From positions 34,104 to 98,103 of the forward strand of contig JAQUVQ010000003.1 of the NCBI GenBank assembly GCA_028693285.1: 64,000 nt of DNA, given 5' to 3'. Each line of letters begins with the position of its first letter. Position 1 is the stretch's first letter. Made by a program: the position numbers and the translations under genes. The DNA comes from Smithellaceae bacterium (GTDB lineage: Bacteria; Desulfobacterota; Syntrophia; Syntrophales; Smithellaceae). Shown here piece by piece: positions 20,310 through 29,209 of the stretch. Under the pieces are notes generated by a model. That model searched no databases. It was not told where the DNA came from and was given only the letters and a program-made list of their open reading frames with translations.

Positions 20310-21525
20310 GGAATGCTCTCCAGTCCTGAAGGAAGCCGTCCATCAGCCGATGCCCGGGAGACACGATCAGACCGGCGTCGCGGGCCTGCGCTTCGGTGAA
20401 TTTCAGTCCCCGGGCAAGGTTTTCTTCCCGTTTGGATGACAGGACCGCAAAGGGGCTCGGATCGCCCACGTGGGTTTTCACGTCGATCGGCGTCGGATGA
20501 TCGCTGAGCACCAGAATACGGTATTCCCCCAGTTCGCCGATGCGCGTCAGAATCGGTCCGACGATTTTTTCGTCGAAACACTCGATGGCCATGATCTTGC
20601 CTTTCGCGTTGCCTTCATGGCCCATTTCGTCGGGCGCTTCCAGATGAAGAAATACAAAATCCATGAACTTCAGCGCGTCGAGCGCCATTGCGGCCTTTCC
20701 TTCGTAGTTGGTGTCGATGTAGCCTGTGGCCCCCTCCACGCGCAGAGGCTTCAAGCCCGCGTAAATGCCCAGCCCGTTGAGCAGATCCACCGCGGAAATC
20801 ATGCCGCCCGTAAGCTTATATTTTTCGGTCAGGGGCGCCATTCGCGGTTTTCCCCCCTGCCCCCACAGCCAGATGGAGTTGGCCGTTTTCTTTCCTTCCG
20901 CGGCGCGGGCGGCGTTGACCGGATGTTCGTTGAGGATTTGAGCCGCGCTGTGCATCAGCCCGAGAATTTCCTCCGCGTGATCGCCCTGCGGCAGATGCGG
21001 GGCAATGGGTTTGCCGGGGATGTCGTGCGGCGGAGTGGTTTGGGGAGACCCGGCTGCGCCGCGCCAAACCAGCAGGTGCCGATATCCCACGCCGGGATAA
21101 AACTGGCACCGGGGCGAATGGAGTGTTTTGTTGAGATCCAGAACGATCTGTCTGGCTTCGGGGGAAGAGATGTGTCCGGCGGTAAAATCGTCCATGAACG
21201 CCGGACCCTCCTGGGTCTCCCCGATATGGACCAGGTTGCAGCGGTAGGCGATGTCGCCCTGCCCCAGCGCAATGCCCTGGCTCGCGGCTTCCAGCGGCCC
21301 GCGGCCCGTGTAGGTTTCTTTCGGATCGTAGCCCAGAACGCTGAGATTGGCCACGTCCGAGCCGGGCGTGAACCCTTCGGGAATCGTGTCCACCAGCCCC
21401 AGAGTGCCTTCGGATGCGATCTGGTCCAAAAAGGGCGTTACGGCGCACTGAAGCGGAGTTTTCCCGCCAAGTTGCCCGCTCGGATAATCCGCCATCCCGT
21501 CTCCCAGTAAAACCACGTATTTCAC
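20299..21525 (-). CDS. apgM: Cofactor-independent phosphoglycerate mutase-like protein (ApgM family; possible homoserine kinase analogue)
   Basis: MKYVVLLGDGMADYPSGQLGGKTPLQCAVTPFLD...DVANLSVLGYDP...LSDHPTPI; alkaline-phosphatase superfamily ApgM. Directly downstream of hom. Confidence 0.9.
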   Translation of the reverse strand: MKYVVLLGDGMADYPSGQLGGKTPLQCAVTPFLDQIASEGTLGLVDTIPEGFTPGSDVANLSVLGYDPKETYTGRGPLEAASQGIALGQGDIAYRCNLVHIGETQEGPAFMDDFTAGHISSPEARQIVLDLNKTLHSPRCQFYPGVGYRHLLVWRGAAGSPQTTPPHDIPGKPIAPHLPQGDHAEEILGLMHSAAQILNEHPVNAARAAEGKKTANSIWLWGQGGKPRMAPLTEKYKLTGGMISAVDLLNGLGIYAGLKPLRVEGATGYIDTNYEGKAAMALDALKFMDFVFLHLEAPDEMGHEGNAKGKIMAIECFDEKIVGPILTRIGELGEYRILVLSDHPTPIDVKTHVGDPSPFAVLSSKREENLARGLKFTEAQARDAGLIVSPGHRLMDGFLQDWRAFLGK

Positions 21526-21592
21526 GGAGCCACGCCCCTTCCATTTTTACATGCCGCGCGGGTTTCGAAACGACCCGCTTTGCGGGTTTGCG

Positions 21593-22900
21593 CTACAACT
21601 CGTCTTCGATGCGAATGAGAATGGTTTTGTCCCGGACAATGTCGAGCCGGTCGATTTTCGTGAGCGCCCTGCGCACATTCTTCTCTTTCGCTTTATAGGT
21701 TGTCATCACGATGGGCACGGCCCCCGCTTCTTCCCTCGCCTTCTGGATCACGGTGGCGAGACTGATGTCATTTGCGCCAAGAATGCCGGATATCTTCGAC
21801 AGAACGCCCGGGCGGTCCAGGGCGGTGAAACGGAAGTAATACTTCGTTTCGATGTCGTCCATCGGAACCAGTTGGATATTCTCCATGCCGGTTTCATTGA
21901 TGGACCGAAGCGGCACCCGGCCGGAAATCCCCTTCAGCACGTTGCGGGCGCTGTCCAGAATATCGCTGAAAACCGCGCTGGCCGTCGGCATCATGCCCGC
22001 TCCCTGCCCGAAGAGAAAAACCGGCCCGGAGGCGTCTCCCTCCAGGTGGAAGGCGTTGTAGTTGTGGTTGACGTTCGCCAGCAGGTGTCCCGACGCGATC
22101 ATGGTCGGGTGGATTCTGGCTTCCACCGCATCGCCTTTCAGCCTGCCGATCGCCAAAAGCTTGATCCGGTAGCCCAGCTCCCTGGCAAAGGCAATGTCCT
22201 CCGCGCTGATTTTCGTGATGCCTTCCAGGTAAATGTCCTTGAGGCGGACTTTCTTCCCGTAGGCGAGCGACAGCACAATGGCCATCTTGTGCGACGTATC
22301 GATGCCCTCAATGTCGAACGTCGGGTCCGCCTCGGCAAAACCCAGCTCCTGGGCTTCCTTCAGGACCACGTCGAAGGGCTTCCCCTCGTTCGTCATTTTG
22401 GTGAGAATGAAATTGCAGGTTCCGTTCATGATGCCGACGATGGATTGGATCCGGTTGGCGACCAGCGATTCCTTCAGCGTTTTGATGATGGGAATGGTCC
22501 CGCCGACACTGGCTTCAAATCCGATATCCACGTTTTGCTTCTGCGCCGCCGGGAAAATCTCGTTGCCGTAGGTGGCCAGCATGGCCTTGTTGGCGGTCAC
22601 CACATGTTTGCCGTTCCGAATGGCTTCCAAAACGAAGGTGCGCGCCGGCTCATACCCGCCCATCAGTTCGATCACGATGGCGATGTCCGAATCGTTCAGA
22701 ATTTCCCGGGCGTCGGTCGTCAGCAGGTTTTTCGGAATTTTCACGCCGCGCGGGGAATTGATGTCGATGTCGGCGATCTTCTTTAAAACAAGCTTCGCGC
22801 CTAGCTTCCGGGCGATGAGCTTTTCGTTTTGCTTCATGAGCCGGACCACGCCGGTTCCGATATTGCCCAGGCCGATCAAGCCGATGGATATGTTTTTCAT
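21593..22900 (-). CDS. hom: Homoserine dehydrogenase with ACT domain
   Basis: IGLIGLGNIGTGVVRLM, GIMNGTCNFILTKM, FAEADPTFDIEGIDTSHK, C-terminal ACT domain. Confidence 0.97.
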   Translation of the reverse strand: MKNISIGLIGLGNIGTGVVRLMKQNEKLIARKLGAKLVLKKIADIDINSPRGVKIPKNLLTTDAREILNDSDIAIVIELMGGYEPARTFVLEAIRNGKHVVTANKAMLATYGNEIFPAAQKQNVDIGFEASVGGTIPIIKTLKESLVANRIQSIVGIMNGTCNFILTKMTNEGKPFDVVLKEAQELGFAEADPTFDIEGIDTSHKMAIVLSLAYGKKVRLKDIYLEGITKISAEDIAFARELGYRIKLLAIGRLKGDAVEARIHPTMIASGHLLANVNHNYNAFHLEGDASGPVFLFGQGAGMMPTASAVFSDILDSARNVLKGISGRVPLRSINETGMENIQLVPMDDIETKYYFRFTALDRPGVLSKISGILGANDISLATVIQKAREEAGAVPIVMTTYKAKEKNVRRALTKIDRLDIVRDKTILIRIEDEL

Positions 22901-23041
22901 TTTTTACCTCAACCGTGCATCAAAAATACGGCCCGGGGCCGCTTTGCCCCGCCTGATTTCGCGAGGGTGGTACCCTATATCAAATCCCGTTGTTTTGTCA
23001 AATGGATATGAGGAGATGAACCTCCGCCGGGGCCGGGTCCG

Positions 23042-23959
23042 CTACGATGTCAGCTGACGATAGACCTCGTCGTGAACCGGCGTGGGAATCCCCGCTTCAC
23101 GTCCCGCCCGGCAAAGAAACGCCGTCAGGGTGTCCACTTCCGTCTGCCGGCCTCTCTCCCGGTCGAGCTGCATGGATGTTTTCGCGTCATGGGAGAAGCC
23201 GCCGATCAGCTCTATGGTTTTGTCCACCGCGCTGTCCGGCAGGTGCACGCGGCGGGCACGGGCGACCGCGGCGACTTCCAGCATCATCGCCCGCAGCCGG
23301 TTTTGCAAATCCCCGTCATCGCGGATCAAACCGTACGTTTTGCCGGTTGCCGCCGTGAGCGATCCCAGGGGGCACATCATCAGGAATTTCATCCACAGCG
23401 CTTCGGTCATGCGGCCCGATAGCCTGGCGTCGATTTTCGCCCCCAGCAGGAGTTCCAGAACAGGGGAATACCGGTCGGCGGACACCCGGTCATCCGTGCC
23501 GAAAATCAATCGGCAGGCGCCCTGCGTCTGGATCACCACCCCGGGCTGGTCCAGAAAACTGATGATGTAAACGGAACCGCTGACGACGTCCGCGCCCGGC
23601 AGCACCCCTTTCAGCCTTTCGGCGCTGTCCACGCCGTTTAGCAGGGGGATGACCACGGTTGTTTTGCCGATGTTCTTCGCCAGGGAGCGTGCCGATTCCT
23701 CAAGCGAATAGCTTTTGACGCAGAAAAAGACCAGATCGAACCGGCCGGCCACGGAGGGATCGTCCGTGGCGATGTTCGGCCAGGCGGTATATTGGCCTTC
23801 CCGGGCGCAAAGCTGAAGGCCGTTTTTCTGAATGGCCCGAAGATGCTCTCCGCGGGCGATGAAGACGATTTCATGCTTTCCGGAGGCTGCGTATTCCCGG
23901 GCCAGTTTGCCGCCGAAATATCCCCCTACCCCGCCGATTCCGACCACCGCGATTCTCAT
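23042..23959 (-). CDS. panE: 2-dehydropantoate 2-reductase family protein
   Basis: MRIAVVGIGGVGGYFGGKLA...LLNGVDSAERL...EALWMKFLMMCPLGSLTA. Confidence 0.9.
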   Translation of the reverse strand: MRIAVVGIGGVGGYFGGKLAREYAASGKHEIVFIARGEHLRAIQKNGLQLCAREGQYTAWPNIATDDPSVAGRFDLVFFCVKSYSLEESARSLAKNIGKTTVVIPLLNGVDSAERLKGVLPGADVVSGSVYIISFLDQPGVVIQTQGACRLIFGTDDRVSADRYSPVLELLLGAKIDARLSGRMTEALWMKFLMMCPLGSLTAATGKTYGLIRDDGDLQNRLRAMMLEVAAVARARRVHLPDSAVDKTIELIGGFSHDAKTSMQLDRERGRQTEVDTLTAFLCRAGREAGIPTPVHDEVYRQLTS

Positions 23960-24182
23960 CGAATGGATCTCCTTTTCAGTTGCGAGTTAACCGAAATCCT
24001 TCAAAAAGATCAAGGATCAATTTGGACTTCCGGTTGTTGACGGACAACTGAACTCCGGTCAACTGCCTTATGGAATCTTCAGGAAATGCCGCTAAAAAAT
24101 GTTTTTGGGGTTCATGGAAGGCATCTTCGATCGATTGTCTTGGCTTACCGCTGCTTTGGCTAGTCCGGTCAAAACAAAAAGA

Positions 24183-24213
24183 TCCTGTGAGGCTTGAACA
24201 TCAGCCTCACAGG
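24183..24213 (-). terminator. Rho-independent terminator
   Basis: Perfect 11-bp stem CCTGTGAGGCT (24184-24194) / AGCCTCACAGG (24203-24213), 8-nt loop; minus-strand read continues ATCTTTTTGTTTTG (T-rich). Just past the stop of 24247-24552. Confidence 0.85.
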
Positions 24214-24246
24214 TGAGTTTTCTGCGTTTCAGGTTTCAAAACCCGC

Positions 24247-24552
24247 TTATTTCGGGGCGCAGAGAAAACCGCCTTTCGGAAAAACTTTGCCTTTCTCATC
24301 CTGGGCTTTCGGATGATAACCGATGGCCTTGCTGTCCGCTCCGCATACCTGCTTGCCCAGGTTTCTCTTCGACTTTGGCACGGGGCCGAAAGCTTCCGGG
24401 CGGTCCCACAGCATTTCACTGCCCAGCAGCGGGGACTGAAGCTTGGGCGGGACGCGGTCCGGTTTCTTGCCCGGTCCGGCGGCAAATGCCATTGTTGAAA
24501 ACGCTAAAAAAACAACTGCGATGAACAATGCGATCATTCTTGATGTTTTCAT
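24247..24552 (-). CDS. Small secreted protein of unknown function
   Basis: MKTSRMIALFIAVVFLAFSTMAFAAGPGKK... signal peptide; mature ~75 aa Pro/Lys-rich with two Cys; RBS AGGAGTG upstream; own terminator. Confidence 0.75.
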   Translation of the reverse strand: MKTSRMIALFIAVVFLAFSTMAFAAGPGKKPDRVPPKLQSPLLGSEMLWDRPEAFGPVPKSKRNLGKQVCGADSKAIGYHPKAQDEKGKVFPKGGFLCAPK

Positions 24553-24804
24553 CAGACACTCCTTTCTGTTTTTCCATTTTAACATTTTGAGGAGACAGTC
24601 ATTCCCCCTTCTTTCATGACGAATTTTCTAAACGCCTCAATTATGCAAAAATTAACAGGGCCGGAAGGCTATCGTCAATCCTTATGATTGCCCAATTTTT
24701 ACCGATAGATTACCGATGACTTCTAAGTGTTTTCCTCCTCGTCAAATCTTAACCTTGATGGCTTCAGACCGGTTTTCTCAATCCTCTCTGGTCATACCCT
24801 TTGT

Positions 24805-27267
24805 TTATCCCGTTCGGGCCAGATCCAGTTTTCCCTGCCATTTCGCGATCAGCGTCTCTTTTAAAATAGCGTGTTCGGGCTTGGCAAGAAGCGGATCGCG
24901 GACAATCAGCGCAAAAGCGTCCTCCTTTGCGTCGTTGAGAATGCGCGCGTCGCGGATGATGCTGGCAATTCGGAAATCAGGCAATCCGGACTGCCTGGTT
25001 CCCAGAAAATCCCCCGGTCCGCGAATAGCCAGGTCTTCTTCGGCCAGGACAAATCCATCGGTTGTGTTTTCCATGATTTTCAGCCGCTTGCGGGCATCAC
25101 CCGATGCCTTGTAGTCGGCAAGAAGAATGCAGGTGGAGGGAATATCGCGGCGGCCGACGCGGCCGCGAAGCTGGTGAAGCTGCGACAGGCCGAATCGCTC
25201 CGCGTGCTCAATTACCATCAGCGAGGCGCGAGGAACGTCGATTCCCACTTCGATCACGGTCGTGGATACCAGGATTGCGATTTGATTTTCCTGAAAATCC
25301 CGCATCACCGCGTCTTTCTCACGGTCCTTCATTTTGCCGTGGATCAGGCCGACCCGGACATTCGGGAAAATATCTTTCTGCAGATGTTCGGCCATTTTCG
25401 TCGCGTCTTTCAAATCCAGGTTCTCCGACTGCTCGACCAGGGGATAGACGATGAACGCCTGATGATTTCCGGCCAGCTCTTTGCGAATGGCCTCGTACAC
25501 CGCTTCTCTTCTGTTTTCCCCCATCACCAGCGTGCGCACCGGTTTTTTGCCCGGCGGCATTTCGTCGATGACCGACACGTCCAGGTCTCCGTAAACCGTC
25601 ATCGCCAGCGTTCGCGGGATCGGCGTGGCGGTCATGACCAGCACGTCGGCGGAAAGGCCTTTGTTGCGCAGCGCTACCCGCTGCATAACGCCGAAGCGGT
25701 GCTGCTCGTCAATGACGACCAGCCCCAGTTTCCTGAAATCCACATTCTCCTGGATCAGGGCGTGCGTTCCGATGATGATGTCGGCCTCGCCCGACCGGAT
25801 GCGCTCCAGCGCCTCTGTGCGAGCCGCGCCGTTCATGCCGCCGGTCAGCAGGACCACGCGCAGCCCGACCGGACCGGCCCACGCGGACAGGGTCGCCTCG
25901 TGCTGCCGGGCCAGAATTTCCGTGGGCGCCATCAGCGCGGCCTGATACCCGTTTTCGCATACGGTCACCATGGCCGACATGGCCACCAGCGTTTTCCCGC
26001 TTCCCACGTCGCCCTGCAGAAGACGGTTCATGGCCGTCGGCGCATGCAGGTCTTTGTGAATTTCATCGACCACCCGCTTTTGCGCGCCGGTCAGCTCAAA
26101 CGGCAGCGAGGCGTAAAATTTTGCCAGTCGGCTCCCGCCGGCGGCAAAGGAAATGCCGCGATCCAGAACGCGTCCGGATTTCTTGACGGCCATTCCCAGC
26201 TGAAAAAAGAAAAACTCGTCGTAAATCAGGCGGCGGTGCGCCTCGGAGCGCGCGTTTTGCAGAGGTTCCATGAGCGCGTCGCTCCCGGGGAAATGCGCGC
26301 CCACAAGCGCCTCGCGGATGTTGATCAGGCCTCTCTTCCGGCAGATGTCCGCGGGAATCGGCGATGCGATGTAGCGCGAATAATTTTCCAGCGCCAAGGC
26401 CATGACTTTCCGGATGTATTTCTGGTGGAGGCCCTCCGTTTCCGAATAGACCGGAACAATGCGCCTGAAATTGAGCAGATTTTCTTCGTCCTCTTTGTCC
26501 AGAATTTCGTAATCCGGATGAATCATGGACTTGCCCGCGTAGCCGGGCGTCACGTTGCCGGTGAAAATCACGCGGGTTCCCTTTTGAAAAGCGCCGGCCA
26601 GATGAGACATCCGGCCCTTGAACCACTTGGCCGTGAGGACCCCGGTGTTGTCGCTCACGGCGACTTCCAGAATCCTTCTTTTCCCGTAACAGCGGAAAGA
26701 GCAGTCCGCAACGGCGGCCATGATCGTCTGGATCCTGTTCGTCTCCAGCTTGTGAATTTTCCGGATTTCCCGGCGATCTTCATAGGTTCGGGGCAGAAAA
26801 TAAAGCAAATCTTCGACGGTCTGGATTTTTTTTGCAGAAAACCGTTCAGCCATTTTCGGCCCGACGCCCTTCAGAAACTGCACCGGCGCGGACAGCTTTT
26901 CCGCGGAGATTTTCAGGTCTTCCACGCGGGCGGCAATCTGCTCTTCCTGCAGATTGCCCGGATTGCGCGCGTCAAAGTTGTCGGCGGCGTACTTGAGCCG
27001 TTCCAGGATGAGCGAGGCTTCGGCAATGCCGCTTTTCTTCTGCTGGAGGTCCTTGCCGTCGTATTCCTGAAAAATTCGCATCATGTGGTCCAGGGCGGGG
27101 CCGAAAATGTTTTTCGCGGCGGGCGGAATGGCCGATATCTGCAAAGCGATCAAGCCCGAGAGGGATTTCCCCAGGTTCCGGATGTTCGGGAGATTTTTAA
27201 ATTGATCTTTAGCGGCAAAATTCAGAGGCTGCTCGATGCGCTGAAGATTCTTTTTAAAAGACTCCAT
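24805..27267 (-). CDS. recG: ATP-dependent DNA helicase RecG
   Basis: 820 aa; LLQGDVGSGKTLVAM, DEQHRFGVMQR, MTATPIPRTLAMT, HQLRGRVGR. Confidence 0.97.
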   Translation of the reverse strand: MESFKKNLQRIEQPLNFAAKDQFKNLPNIRNLGKSLSGLIALQISAIPPAAKNIFGPALDHMMRIFQEYDGKDLQQKKSGIAEASLILERLKYAADNFDARNPGNLQEEQIAARVEDLKISAEKLSAPVQFLKGVGPKMAERFSAKKIQTVEDLLYFLPRTYEDRREIRKIHKLETNRIQTIMAAVADCSFRCYGKRRILEVAVSDNTGVLTAKWFKGRMSHLAGAFQKGTRVIFTGNVTPGYAGKSMIHPDYEILDKEDEENLLNFRRIVPVYSETEGLHQKYIRKVMALALENYSRYIASPIPADICRKRGLINIREALVGAHFPGSDALMEPLQNARSEAHRRLIYDEFFFFQLGMAVKKSGRVLDRGISFAAGGSRLAKFYASLPFELTGAQKRVVDEIHKDLHAPTAMNRLLQGDVGSGKTLVAMSAMVTVCENGYQAALMAPTEILARQHEATLSAWAGPVGLRVVLLTGGMNGAARTEALERIRSGEADIIIGTHALIQENVDFRKLGLVVIDEQHRFGVMQRVALRNKGLSADVLVMTATPIPRTLAMTVYGDLDVSVIDEMPPGKKPVRTLVMGENRREAVYEAIRKELAGNHQAFIVYPLVEQSENLDLKDATKMAEHLQKDIFPNVRVGLIHGKMKDREKDAVMRDFQENQIAILVSTTVIEVGIDVPRASLMVIEHAERFGLSQLHQLRGRVGRRDIPSTCILLADYKASGDARKRLKIMENTTDGFVLAEEDLAIRGPGDFLGTRQSGLPDFRIASIIRDARILNDAKEDAFALIVRDPLLAKPEHAILKETLIAKWQGKLDLARTG

Positions 27268-27359
27268 TTCATCATGCTCCGGATACGGAAGGTGCGGAAA
27301 ATGCGTTTATGAATTTGTTTGTTTTTTAACAAATAAATTTTGTTTGCGCAAGTCGAGGA

Positions 27360-27387
27360 TTGACACGCAAGGGGATTTACGTTAAAT
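27360..27387 (+). promoter_or_regulatory. Putative sigma70-type promoter for purM
   Basis: TTGACA (27360-27365), 16-nt spacer, TTAAAT (27382-27387), upstream of 27441. Confidence 0.5.
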
Positions 27388-27440
27388 CGTTTTCGTCTTA
27401 AGCCAAGTGTAAAAAATACAACCTGTCCTGATGGAGCCCT

Positions 27441-28508
27441 ATGCCAACTAAATCCATAAAATCAACCTCTTCGACGTATAAAGAATCCGGCGTCGATATC
27501 GAGACGGCCAATGCCTTCGTCGAGCGCATCAAGCCCCTGATCAAAACGACGGCCCGCAGGGAAGTCCTGTCCGGCATCGGAGGCTTCGGCGGTTTGTACC
27601 GTTTTGACACCGCCAAGGCCAGAAACCCCATTTTGGTTTCCTCCACCGACGGCGTCGGAACCAAGCTGAAAATCGCGCAATTGACGGACCGGCACAACAC
27701 CATCGGCATCGACCTGGTGGCCATGTCGGTAAACGACGTGGTCGTTCAGGGAGCGGAGCCTTTGTTCTTTCTGGATTACCTGGCCACCGGCAAAATCGAA
27801 ACGGAAAAAAGCGTTCAGATCGTGGAAGGCATCGTCCAGGGCTGCAAACAGGCCGGCTGCGCGCTCTTGGGTGGAGAGACGGCCGAAATGCCGGGATTCT
27901 ATCCGCCGGGTGAATATGATCTGGCCGGATTCTGCGTGGGGGTGGTGGAATCGGAAAAGCTTATTGACGGCTCTACCATCAGCATCAACGACCGCGTGAT
28001 CGGTCTGGCCTCCAGCGGCCTGCACAGCAACGGTTATTCGCTGGCCCGTCGCGTGCTTCTGGAAAAAGGCGGACTTTCCGTGAAGGACAGCGTTGCGGAG
28101 CTTGGACGAAGCGTCGGCGAGGAGCTGCTTGAACCGACCCGCATCTATGTCAAGCCTCTCCTGAATGTCTTCAAAAGCTTTCAGGTCAAGGGGCTTGTCC
28201 ACATTACCGGCGGCGGTTTCTACGACAACATTCCGCGTGTCATTCCCGATGTCTGCCGCTGCGTGATCCGGAAGGAAAGCTGGCCGATTCCGCCGATCTT
28301 TTCCGTCATTCAGGAAATCGGCCGGGTCGATGAGCGTGAAATGTTCCGCGTGTTCAACATGGGAATCGGCATGATGATGATCGTCCCGGAAAAAGATGTG
28401 CAGGAAATTCTCGACCGCCTGAAGGGGCTGGGAGAAAACGCCTTTCTCCTGGGAACGATCGAAAAGCGGGACGAGAACGGGCCACCGGTCTGTTTTACGG
28501 ATCTGTAA
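27441..28508 (+). CDS. purM: Phosphoribosylformylglycinamidine cyclo-ligase
   Basis: GFGGLYRFD...STDGVGTKLKIAQ, AEPLFFLDYLATGK, LLGGETAEMPGFY. Confidence 0.97.
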   Translation: MPTKSIKSTSSTYKESGVDIETANAFVERIKPLIKTTARREVLSGIGGFGGLYRFDTAKARNPILVSSTDGVGTKLKIAQLTDRHNTIGIDLVAMSVNDVVVQGAEPLFFLDYLATGKIETEKSVQIVEGIVQGCKQAGCALLGGETAEMPGFYPPGEYDLAGFCVGVVESEKLIDGSTISINDRVIGLASSGLHSNGYSLARRVLLEKGGLSVKDSVAELGRSVGEELLEPTRIYVKPLLNVFKSFQVKGLVHITGGGFYDNIPRVIPDVCRCVIRKESWPIPPIFSVIQEIGRVDEREMFRVFNMGIGMMMIVPEKDVQEILDRLKGLGENAFLLGTIEKRDENGPPVCFTDL

Positions 28509-28517
28509 GGCGGTTTT

Positions 28518-29177
28518 ATGGCTGACCTTTTAAAACTGGGCGTCCTGATTTCCGGAAGCGGCTCCAACCTTCAGTCCATCATCGATCACATCGAAAAGGG
28601 GGCGCTTGGCGCCCGGATCACTATGGTGGCCAGCAACCGCCCCGACGCCTACGGCCTGACCCGTGCGCAACAATACCGGATTCCCACCGCGGTGGTAAGC
28701 CACCGGGATTTTGAAAACCGGGAAGCGTTTGACCGCGAACTGCTTCGCATCCTGCAGGGCGCCGGCGTCGAGCTGGTCGTGCTCGCCGGTTTCATGCGGA
28801 TTCTTACGCCGTTTTTTCTTCGTGCCTTTCCGGACCGGATCATCAATATTCATCCCGCCCTGCTCCCCTCTTTCCCCGGCACGCACGTTCAGCAGAAAGC
28901 GCTGGATTACGGCGTTCGTTTTTCCGGGTGCACAGTTCATTTTGTCGATGAAGGCGTGGACACGGGTCCGATCATCATTCAGGCGGTTGTGCCCGTTTTT
29001 GCCGGCGACACGGCCCAGGAGCTCGCGGCGCGGATTTTGAAGGAAGAGCACAAAATTTACCCCCAGGCCATCCGTTATTTCGCCCAGGGCCGAATTGTCA
29101 GAAACGGTCGCCGCGTAGAGATCAGGGACGCCGGAAACCATGACGCCGCGCTCAGCAATCCGCCCCCGGAGGGCTGA
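28518..29177 (+). CDS. purN: Phosphoribosylglycinamide formyltransferase
   Basis: LGVLISGSGSNLQSIID, LAGFMRILTPFFL, NIHPALLPSFPGTH. Confidence 0.97.
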   Translation: MADLLKLGVLISGSGSNLQSIIDHIEKGALGARITMVASNRPDAYGLTRAQQYRIPTAVVSHRDFENREAFDRELLRILQGAGVELVVLAGFMRILTPFFLRAFPDRIINIHPALLPSFPGTHVQQKALDYGVRFSGCTVHFVDEGVDTGPIIIQAVVPVFAGDTAQELAARILKEEHKIYPQAIRYFAQGRIVRNGRRVEIRDAGNHDAALSNPPPEG

Positions 29178-29209
29178 ACGCCGCTTTCCGCCGGCCTGTT
29201 TTGGAGGAA

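Noticed and set aside
24871-27312. 813-aa plus-strand ORF opposite recG
   Set aside because: Antisense shadow of recG: composition (His/Arg/Gln/Phe rich) and lack of recognisable motifs match GC-rich antisense frames.
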